Of a DNA stretch of 11,059 nucleotides, positions 1 to 5,558 are shown one piece after another. The first letter of the stretch is position 1. Every line of letters starts with the position of its first letter. Position numbers and translations under genes: made by a program. Source of the stretch: an uncultured Gemmatimonadota bacterium (lineage in GTDB: Bacteria; Gemmatimonadota; Gemmatimonadetes; Gemmatimonadales; Gemmatimonadaceae); contig CAMLDY010000086.1 of the NCBI GenBank assembly GCA_946478895.1, positions 1-11,059 of the forward strand. The letters run 5' to 3'. The notes beneath the pieces were generated by a model. It did no database searches. It was not told where the DNA came from and was given only the letters and a program-made list of their open reading frames with translations.

Positions 1-2
1 GG

Positions 3-1295
3 CAGGCGGAGCAGCTTCCGCCCGCGCCGTGGGCAAAGGACGATCCCGCCGATTCTCTCTACAAGATGGCTCGCGAAGCGATGTCGCGCGGCGACTACAA
101 GCGCGCGGCGGAGATCTTTCATCGGATCCCCGAGCGCTTCCCGCAATCGGCGTACGCCGGCCAGGCGATGTACTACGAGGCGTACTCTCTGTATCGCAGC
201 GGCGGCGACGATGACCTGAATACGGCGCGGGCAAGACTCAATCAGCTCAAGCAGAAATACCCGGATCTCGCGAAAAACGACGGCGCGGTGCTGCTGACCC
301 GCGTCTGTGGCGAGCTGGCAAAGCGCGGTGACGAGTCGTGCGCGCGATCGATCACGGAGAAGGCCCAGGGCGACGCCGACGTTGCAAACGGCCAGAGTCT
401 CACCGCCCAGAGCGGGCGCAGCTGCCCCGATGCGGACGACGACAACGATGAGCGCATCATGGCGCTCCAGGCGCTCCTCAACATGGACGCCGACCGCGCG
501 GTGCCGATCCTGAAGCAGGTGCTGGCGAAGCGTGACGCGTGCTCCGCCGGCTTGCGCCGCAAGGCAGTGTTCCTGTTGTCGCAGAAGAACACCACCGAGA
601 CCGCCAGCCTTCTGATGAACGTGGCTCGCAGCGATCCGGATCAGGAAGTGCGCGAGCAGGCGGTTTTCTGGCTGTCGCAGGTGCCGGGCTCGACGCCGCT
701 GCTCGAGAGCATCCTGCAGGGGAACGCCGACGGGAACATCAAGGAGAAAGCGCTCTTTGCGCTGTCGCAGCAGAGCGAGCCGAAGGCGCAGCAGATTCTC
801 CGCGACTTCGCCCTCCGTGAGAGCGAGAGCGACGAGCTGAGGGACAAAGCCATCTTCTGGCTCGGCCAGCGCGGCGGGGAGAACACCACGTTTCTACGCG
901 ATCTCTTCGGCAAGATCAAGAATTCTGATTTGCGCGAGAAGATCCTGTTCTCTTTGTCGCAGCAGAGCGGCAATCAGCAGTGGCTGATGAACGTCGCCGT
1001 GGATCCGAAAGAGGACATGGAGCTGCGCAAGAAAGCGCTGTTCTGGGCGGGGCAGTCGGGCGTCGCGATATCCGATATGGCCAGTCTGTATGACCGGATA
1101 AACGAGCCGGAGCTGAAGGATGCCATCATCTTCGGACTGTCGCAGCGTCAGAGCGACAAGGGAGCGATCGACAAGCTCTTCGCGATCGCGAAGAATGACA
1201 AGGACCCCGAAATGCGCAAGAAAGCGATCTTCTGGCTCGGGCAGTCCCGTGATCCACGTGTGCAGCAGTTTCTCCTCGACCTGATCAACCGATGA
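3..1295 (+). CDS. HEAT-repeat protein with TPR-like N-terminus (5' end outside window)
   Basis: The frame is open from the window edge, and the first in-frame ATG (66) falls inside a continuous helical region, so the true start lies upstream. Counting residues from that ATG, about 1-95 look like tetratricopeptide or tol-pal-like helical hairpins (GDYKRAAEIFHRIPERFP). From residue 164 there are eight HEAT-type repeats with a core of R-x-K-A-[IVL]-F-x-L-[SG]-Q, starting at 164, 196, 226, 259, 290, 321, 351 and 384, about 31 residues apart. The cores alternate: repeats 2, 4, 6 and 8 read FW(L/A)(S/G)Q, while repeats 1, 3, 5 and 7 carry L, A, S or G where the Trp would be. Such solenoids are usually protein-binding scaffolds with no enzymatic activity. 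The stop overlaps the start of the next, related gene by ATGA, so the two are probably co-translated. Function unknown. Confidence 0.85.
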   Translation, partial: QAEQLPPAPWAKDDPADSLYKMAREAMSRGDYKRAAEIFHRIPERFPQSAYAGQAMYYEAYSLYRSGGDDDLNTARARLNQLKQKYPDLAKNDGAVLLTRVCGELAKRGDESCARSITEKAQGDADVANGQSLTAQSGRSCPDADDDNDERIMALQALLNMDADRAVPILKQVLAKRDACSAGLRRKAVFLLSQKNTTETASLLMNVARSDPDQEVREQAVFWLSQVPGSTPLLESILQGNADGNIKEKALFALSQQSEPKAQQILRDFALRESESDELRDKAIFWLGQRGGENTTFLRDLFGKIKNSDLREKILFSLSQQSGNQQWLMNVAVDPKEDMELRKKALFWAGQSGVAISDMASLYDRINEPELKDAIIFGLSQRQSDKGAIDKLFAIAKNDKDPEMRKKAIFWLGQSRDPRVQQFLLDLINR

Positions 1296-2113
1296 AGACA
1301 CAACCAACGATGTCGCGCGCGAGGACGGCGGTCGCCGTCCTCGCCGCTCTGACGGTGACGGCCGCGGGCGCGCCGGCCCAGAGCATCGCGAGCCGCGTCG
1401 CTCGCGTCAGTAACGGAACGGTGAGAATGAGCTTTGCCGCGCGTCCTGACATCTGTGGCAGCGGCAACTCGATCGGGCGCAATAACGGCCGTGGTCGTAC
1501 GTCGTGGGGAAATGGTTGGAATACTTCGCGCGACGTGGAGTGGGACAGCGAATGCAGCACCGGGCCGGCGCGCGTTGTTATCGACCGCCGCAACGGCGAG
1601 ATCAGCGATCTCAGGTTTTACGTCGGCGGGAGATGGCGCCCAGGGGGGTCTGATGTCGTCGACCTCGGGACGGTGCCCGCGCGCGAGGCGGCTGACTATC
1701 TGCTGTCGCTCGCGCAGACGGAACGAGGGAGCATGGGCGAGAAGGCAATCTTTCCATCGACCATCGCGGACAGCGTCGAAGTCTGGCCGTCGCTGATCAA
1801 GATCGCGCGCAATGCAAACCTCCCGCGCGGTACCAGAAATCAGGCGGTGTTCTGGACGGGTCAGGCGGCGGGGGAGGCAGCGACGGCGAATCTCAGGGAC
1901 ATCGTGGTCGACAACGAGGTCGATCGCGAGATACGGGAGCACGCGGTGTTTGCGCTGTCGCAGCGTCCGCGCGAGGAGGGAGTGCCCGCGCTGATCTCGA
2001 TCGCCCGCACCAACAAGGATCCCGAGATCAGGAAGAAAGCACTGTTCTGGCTTGGACAGTCCAACGATCCGCGGGCGATCGATCTGTTCGAGGAGCTGCT
2101 CACCAGGAAGTAG
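1292..2113 (+). CDS. Exported HEAT-repeat protein, paralog of the upstream gene
   Basis: This 273-residue protein starts at the ATG that overlaps the previous stop (ATGA), which suggests translational coupling. An alternative in-frame ATG at 1310 would also keep the signal peptide. Residues 1-30 look like a Sec signal peptide (basic start, AVAVLAALTVTAA core, cleavage near APA-Q), so the product is probably periplasmic. Residues 35-130 form a Gly/Trp/Arg-rich region with two cysteines (C55 and C88) that could form a disulfide; I do not recognise this part. The C-terminal half has HEAT cores at about 149 (degenerate), 182 (AVFWTGQ), 215 (AVFALSQ) and 247 (ALFWLGQ). The last repeat and tail closely match those of the upstream protein (DPE-x-RKKA-x-FWLGQS-x-DPR), so the pair arose by duplication. 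Function unknown; a scaffold or sensor role outside the cytoplasm is inference. Confidence 0.85.
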   Translation: MKTQPTMSRARTAVAVLAALTVTAAGAPAQSIASRVARVSNGTVRMSFAARPDICGSGNSIGRNNGRGRTSWGNGWNTSRDVEWDSECSTGPARVVIDRRNGEISDLRFYVGGRWRPGGSDVVDLGTVPAREAADYLLSLAQTERGSMGEKAIFPSTIADSVEVWPSLIKIARNANLPRGTRNQAVFWTGQAAGEAATANLRDIVVDNEVDREIREHAVFALSQRPREEGVPALISIARTNKDPEIRKKALFWLGQSNDPRAIDLFEELLTRK

Positions 2114-2136
2114 GGCGCGGATCGGCTGAAAAACAA

Positions 2137-2292
2137 ACTGAAGACTACCAGCTAATAGCAGTGCGCGGAGCGGCTGGGGGCACCGAGCAAGGGTTGGATG
2201 AAAGGCGGCACGTCGGACAGAGTGCTCTCACCAAATCCGGGCTCGGAGCCGCCAGCCGCTCCGCCCACTGCCCCCGGCTGGTATTCTTCAGT
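2137..2292. repeat. 156-bp gap-free imperfect palindrome (MITE-like or structured RNA)
   Basis: Every base from 2137 to 2204 can be set against its partner from 2292 down to 2225 in one register with no insertions or deletions. By hand count 53 of 68 positions are Watson-Crick pairs and two more are G-T. The outer 16 bases pair with one mismatch (ACTGAAGA...TCTTCAGT), then comes a symmetric five-base unpaired patch, then 20 bases with one mismatch (2158-2177 against 2252-2271), then shorter paired runs around a loop of about 20 bases. I see no T tract after it and no target-site duplication. It fills the gap between the HEAT genes and the redox operon and ends 23 bases before the TTG start of the membrane protein. 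It could be a palindromic mobile or interspersed element, or a structured leader or processing site in RNA. Confidence 0.8.
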
Positions 2293-2315
2293 GATCTTTC
2301 ACCGGTTCAGGAAAC

Positions 2316-3032
2316 TTGGATTTCTCCGGGATCTCTGGTCAGCTCTCCTCGAATCCGATCACGGCTCTCCCGCTGTTGTTCATAGCTGGAGTCCTGACGA
2401 GCCTGGCGCCGTGCATCTACCCAATGATTCCGATCACGGCCGCGATCGTCGGTGGAACAACGGTTGGCGGCGCGCCGCGGCCTCGCTCGAGAACGGTGCT
2501 TCTCACATTCACCTACGTGTTGGGGCTCGCGCTCGCCTACGCCGCGCTCGGCCTCTTCGCCGGACTCACCGGCACCCTCTTCGGCTCGGTGAGCACGAAC
2601 CCGTGGCTTTACTTCGCGATGGCGAACCTGCTCCTCATCGCGGCGCTGGCGATGCTCGACGCGATTCCGGTGCGCGTACCGAGCTGGTTGTTGACGCGGG
2701 CGGCGACGGCGGGAGATGGCGGCACCCTCGGTGGGGTTTTCGTGATGGGTGCGGCGTCCGGGCTCGTCGCCGCGCCGTGCTCCGCGCCGGTGATGGCGGC
2801 GGTGCTCACCTGGGTCGGCACCACCAGGAGCGGCGTGCTCGGTTTCATCTACCTCTTCGTATTCTCGCTCGGCATGTGCACCCTGCTGGTGATCGTCGGC
2901 TTGTTCAGCGGTAGTGTCGCGCGTCTGCCCAAAGCGGGTGGGTGGATGGTCTGGGTGAAACGCTTCTTCGCGTTGATCATGCTGGCCGTTGCGGAGTATT
3001 ACCTTGTGCAGATGGGGCTTCTGCTCATCTGA
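2316..3032 (+). CDS. DsbD/CcdA-family membrane thiol-disulfide electron carrier
   Basis: This 238-residue integral membrane protein corresponds to the transmembrane domain of DsbD (CcdA/ScsB superfamily), without the N- and C-terminal periplasmic domains of full-length DsbD. The two family cysteines are visible: C33 in LTSLAPCIYPMIPIT, ending the first helix, and C155 in VAAPCSAP. In the family this pair takes electrons from cytoplasmic thioredoxin and passes them to the periplasmic side. Several further hydrophobic helices follow. The start is taken as TTG: the frame has a stop at 2292 and no ATG or GTG before the family N-terminus, and an AGGAA lies just upstream, although unusually close. 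The exported thioredoxin 26 bases downstream probably replaces the missing C-terminal thioredoxin-like domain. The leader carries the 156-bp palindrome. Confidence 0.88.
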   Translation: MDFSGISGQLSSNPITALPLLFIAGVLTSLAPCIYPMIPITAAIVGGTTVGGAPRPRSRTVLLTFTYVLGLALAYAALGLFAGLTGTLFGSVSTNPWLYFAMANLLLIAALAMLDAIPVRVPSWLLTRAATAGDGGTLGGVFVMGAASGLVAAPCSAPVMAAVLTWVGTTRSGVLGFIYLFVFSLGMCTLLVIVGLFSGSVARLPKAGGWMVWVKRFFALIMLAVAEYYLVQMGLLLI

Positions 3033-3058
3033 CCATTCCGAAACGCCCATCATTGCCA

Positions 3059-3550
3059 ATGACGAAACTTTTCGCAGTCGCAATTGCCGCCGCTGGTTTC
3101 GCTGCCTCCCCCGCGATCGCGCAGGACCTCGGCATCGAGGTCGGAGCCACCGCTCCTGCTGTGGCGGTCCAGTCTCTCGACGGAAAGACCGTCAGTCTCG
3201 CCAGCTATTTTGGCAAGCAGCCGGTGCTGATCGAGTTCTGGGCGACGTGGTGCCCGAACTGCCGGGAGCTTATGCCCGCGCTCCTCGACGCCGAGAAGAA
3301 ATACGGAAGCAAGGTGAAATTCATGGCGATCGCGGTGGCAATCAATCAGTCGCCGGAGAAGGTACGACGCTGGCTCGCCGCGCATCCGCTGCCGCACGAC
3401 ACCTACTATGACGTCGAGGGCAAAGCCGCCAGCGCGTTCGACGCGCCGGCGACATCCTACGTGGTCGTTCTGGACAAGAGCGGCCGCGTGGTCTACACCG
3501 GACTCGGCGGCAAGCAGGACCTAGAAGCGGCGCTTAAAAAAGCGCTCTAG
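3059..3550 (+). CDS. Exported TlpA/ResA-like thioredoxin (CPNC)
   Basis: This is a 163-residue periplasmic thioredoxin-fold protein. The ATG at 3059 is chosen because it begins a clean signal peptide (MTKLFAVAIAAAGFAASPAIAQ, cleavage after AIA or at Q22). The frame stays open further upstream, but that stretch lies over the end of the previous gene. The mature part has the AhpC/TlpA layout: GATAPAVAV-x-SLDGKTVSL, strand VLIEFWATW, then the active site C65-P-N-C68, and later a DAPATSYVVVLD segment where the family has its cis-proline loop. Such proteins reduce disulfides or sulfenic/selenenic acids outside the cytoplasm and are kept reduced by DsbD/CcdA proteins, which fits the gene directly upstream. 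Its stop overlaps the stop of the convergent selenoprotein peroxiredoxin inside a shared CTAG, so no terminator separates them. The physiological substrate is unknown; the neighbouring peroxiredoxin is the obvious candidate. Confidence 0.9.
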   Translation: MTKLFAVAIAAAGFAASPAIAQDLGIEVGATAPAVAVQSLDGKTVSLASYFGKQPVLIEFWATWCPNCRELMPALLDAEKKYGSKVKFMAIAVAINQSPEKVRRWLAAHPLPHDTYYDVEGKAASAFDAPATSYVVVLDKSGRVVYTGLGGKQDLEAALKKAL

Positions 3551-4155
3551 TTGGTCGATTCCGCTTTCGGCGGCGGAGCAAGACTGTCGACGACGGCGGC
3601 AAGGTCTGTGTACGCTGATGGTGTCAGCACCTTGAACGGCTTCGTCACATAGGCGATGCGTCCGTCGGGGCGAACAACGAATAGCGACCGGTTGTCGACC
3701 TTGTTTTTCGTGTCGAAGGCGGCGTACATCTGGCCGACTTTTCCGCCGGGATCGCTGGCGAACAGGACCGGGAAATCTTCTTCACGCGCCCACGAGGCGA
3801 GCGTCGTGTCTGCGTCGACGCTTATTCCGATGACGACGACGTTTCTGCCGTTGTTGAAGAGCGTGGCGTACTGATCACGGTACGCCTCCATTTGGATGGT
3901 TCAGCCCTTGGTCCGCGCCTGGAAGAAGAACGCAAGGACGACCGTCCGACCGCGAAAATCCGAGAGCCTGACCGGAGTCTTGAGGAGTCCGTACTTGTCG
4001 GCGCCGGTGAGCGTGAAATCGGGCGCGAGATCATTCACCGCTGGTCCGGCTGGCGGAGCCGCCGAAGTCGTGGCGGCGGGCTGCTGGCCGAACGCTGTTG
4101 ACAGTGGCAGCGCGATCGCTAGGCCCAGTGTGATGATTCCTGCTCTATGACGCAT
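3547..4155 (-). CDS. Exported selenocysteine peroxiredoxin (UGA read through as Sec85)
   Basis: Read through one TGA (bases 3903-3901), this is a single 202-residue AhpC/TSA-family protein. Residues 1-24 are a signal peptide (MRHRAGIITLGLAIALPLSTAFGQ), followed by an Ala/Pro linker. The fold starts with NDLAPDFTL (41-49), then LSDFRGRTVVLAFFFQARTKG, the UGA at residue 85, then TIQMEAYRDQY, VVVIGISVD and a C-terminal half with FPVLFASDPGGKVGQMYAAF and SLFVVRPDGRIAY. In the family this spot is the peroxidatic cysteine (T-x-x-C); here it is T82-K-G-UGA. The rest of the protein has no cysteine, so Sec would be the only redox centre, a one-thiol type needing an external reductant. A hairpin right after the UGA fits the bacterial SECIS pattern. 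The downstream fragment starting at ATG 3891 has no visible ribosome site and would lack the active site. Alternatives are a sequencing error or a nonsense mutation. The gene is convergent with the dsbD-like/thioredoxin pair. Confidence 0.85.
3865..3903 (-). promoter_or_regulatory. Candidate bacterial SECIS element with its UGA
   Basis: On the minus strand the UGA (3903-3901) is followed by 14 bases and then a perfect 7-bp stem, GGCGUAC/GUACGCC (3886-3880 with 3871-3865), closing an 8-base loop CGUGAUCA. The UGA-to-loop distance is 21 bases and the second loop base is G. Published bacterial SECIS rules ask for an apical loop about 16-37 bases after the UGA, a 4-16 bp upper stem and a G within the first two loop bases, and all three are met. 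Binding by SelB is inference. The element lies within the coding sequence (MEAYRDQYA). Confidence 0.75.
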
Positions 4156-4219
4156 GGCGGTTCCCGGTGCGATATTGCGAAAAGTCTACAGCGCTGCACA
4201 CCCATCGGCTAGCCTGACC

Positions 4220-5524
4220 TTGAATCTGTCATCTATCATCGAGCGCCCGCCCAACCGCGCGCGCTCGTTTTATTCAATCGTGGTCACCGGTATCATGGTG
4301 GCGCTGTTCGCGCCGCAGCCGCTGGCGGCGCAAAGCAGGATTCGGGACGCCGTCGAAATCGGCGCGCAGGCGATCGGCGTCGTCACGAGGGAGTCGCCCG
4401 CCATTCGCGGAAAAGATCTGACGGAGGGTTATCTCACTCAGCCGGCGATAATGCTCACGATTGCGCCGTGGGGAGAGACGCTCGCTCTCAGGACGACGGT
4501 CAATTTCGAGGGCGCGACGATCGAGCGCGGCGAGCTCAACGCCGGAATCGCCGGTGAAGGCTACATCGACCGCCGGCATCCGCACACGTACCTGCACGAG
4601 TTGTTGCTGACCTCTGCGCGTCGGTTCGGGGGGAGCGGGGTGAATGGCGTGTCGTTTACCGTGGGGAAGGGCTTTGCGCCGTTTGGAACCGACGATCCGA
4701 TGGCGAGGCCATTCGAGAAGTATCCGATCAATCATCATCTGGCGCAGATCCTCGAGCGAGCGGTTGCGATAGGCGCGCTACGGACGGGCAGCTGGATCTT
4801 CGAGGCAGGAATGTTCAACGGCGACGAGCCAACCGGTCCCGGCGACACGCCGAATCGGAAACGATACTGGGATTCGTGGTCGGGCCGTGCGACCTTCGTT
4901 CCCTGGCCCCAGGGTGAATTCCAGGCCAGCTACGCGCGCGTGAAATCACCCGAGAATCCGACCGGCGGGGGCGTCGATCAGCGCAAGCGCAGCGCGTCGG
5001 CGCGGCTCGAGGACGTCCAGCATTCGGGCTATGCGCTCATCGAGTGGGCGCGTACCGACGACTACGTCGGGTCGGCCCGGACTTTCTCATTTACTTCGTG
5101 GCTGGCGGAAACCTGGGCGCGCTACGACCGCATCAACGGTGCACTGCGGCTCGAGCGAACGGACCGTCCGGACGAGGCGCGCCAGGTCGATGAGTTCAGA
5201 ACGCCGGTCCCCGCCACAGATCTCAGCATTGCGGGCCGATCGCGGTGGACCATCATCACTGCTCGACTCGCCGCCGATCTTCTCAACACCGAGTCACTTT
5301 CGCTGGAGCCATTCGCCGAGGTTGCGCGCGCCCGCTTCGTGCCGACGCTGCGGCCGTCGGGATTCGATCCGCGGCAGTTCTACGGTGCGGACCGTATCTG
5401 GAGTGTTTCAGTCGGCGCGCGGCTCTCGTTCGGGATGTCGCACATGCGGATGGGTCGCTACGGCGTCGCCGCGGCGGCGCCGGCGCAAATGAAAATGCCC
5501 GGCATGCATATGCCGGGCATGTAG
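4220..5524 (+). CDS. Predicted outer-membrane beta-barrel protein with Met/His-rich tail
   Basis: The frame is open from ATG 4154, but that start overlaps the start codon of the divergent peroxiredoxin and leaves no room for a promoter. TTG 4220 gives a good signal peptide (basic ERPPNRARS, hydrophobic FYSIVVTGIMVALFA, cleavage near LAAQS), so I prefer it; 4154 and GTG 4280 remain possible. The product is about 434 residues. The mature part alternates short amphipathic strands rich in Tyr, Trp, Phe and Arg (LALRTTVNFEGATIE, VNGVSFTVGKGFAPFG, SGRATFVPWPQGEFQASYARV, IWSVSVGARLSFGMS), which is typical of a porin-like barrel. I do not recognise the family. The protein ends in QMKMPGMHMPGM, a methionine/histidine tail resembling copper- or silver-binding motifs. 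An 11-bp DNA inverted repeat encodes that tail. It precedes an LVIVD lipoprotein and may be co-transcribed with it. Confidence 0.75.
   Translation: MNLSSIIERPPNRARSFYSIVVTGIMVALFAPQPLAAQSRIRDAVEIGAQAIGVVTRESPAIRGKDLTEGYLTQPAIMLTIAPWGETLALRTTVNFEGATIERGELNAGIAGEGYIDRRHPHTYLHELLLTSARRFGGSGVNGVSFTVGKGFAPFGTDDPMARPFEKYPINHHLAQILERAVAIGALRTGSWIFEAGMFNGDEPTGPGDTPNRKRYWDSWSGRATFVPWPQGEFQASYARVKSPENPTGGGVDQRKRSASARLEDVQHSGYALIEWARTDDYVGSARTFSFTSWLAETWARYDRINGALRLERTDRPDEARQVDEFRTPVPATDLSIAGRSRWTIITARLAADLLNTESLSLEPFAEVARARFVPTLRPSGFDPRQFYGADRIWSVSVGARLSFGMSHMRMGRYGVAAAAPAQMKMPGMHMPGM
5495..5520. repeat. 11-bp inverted repeat over the 3' end of the barrel gene
   Basis: ATGCCCGGCAT (5495-5505) and ATGCCGGGCAT (5510-5520) are perfect reverse complements around the 4-base loop GCAT, just before the TAG stop. 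In RNA this would be a stable hairpin, but no T run follows, so it is not a classical intrinsic terminator. It could slow ribosomes, protect the 3' end or attenuate the downstream gene. Confidence 0.75.
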
Positions 5525-5558
5525 CGCGCACGGTCCCTAACCAGTCAATCAACGGAAG

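Noticed and set aside
2137..2292. The large palindrome as an ordinary intrinsic terminator for the HEAT genes
   Set aside because: There is no T tract and the arms are several times longer than in a terminator. It might still stop transcription by another route.
2942..3058. Upstream extension of the thioredoxin gene to the ATG at 2942
   Set aside because: It would overlap the end of the membrane carrier gene and put a non-hydrophobic stretch before an otherwise perfect signal peptide.
3547..3903. The peroxiredoxin region as a pseudogene or as two separate genes
   Set aside because: The only interruption is a UGA exactly at the catalytic residue, both halves are intact, a SECIS-like hairpin follows, and the second fragment lacks a ribosome site. 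The alternative cannot be fully excluded without the rest of the genome.
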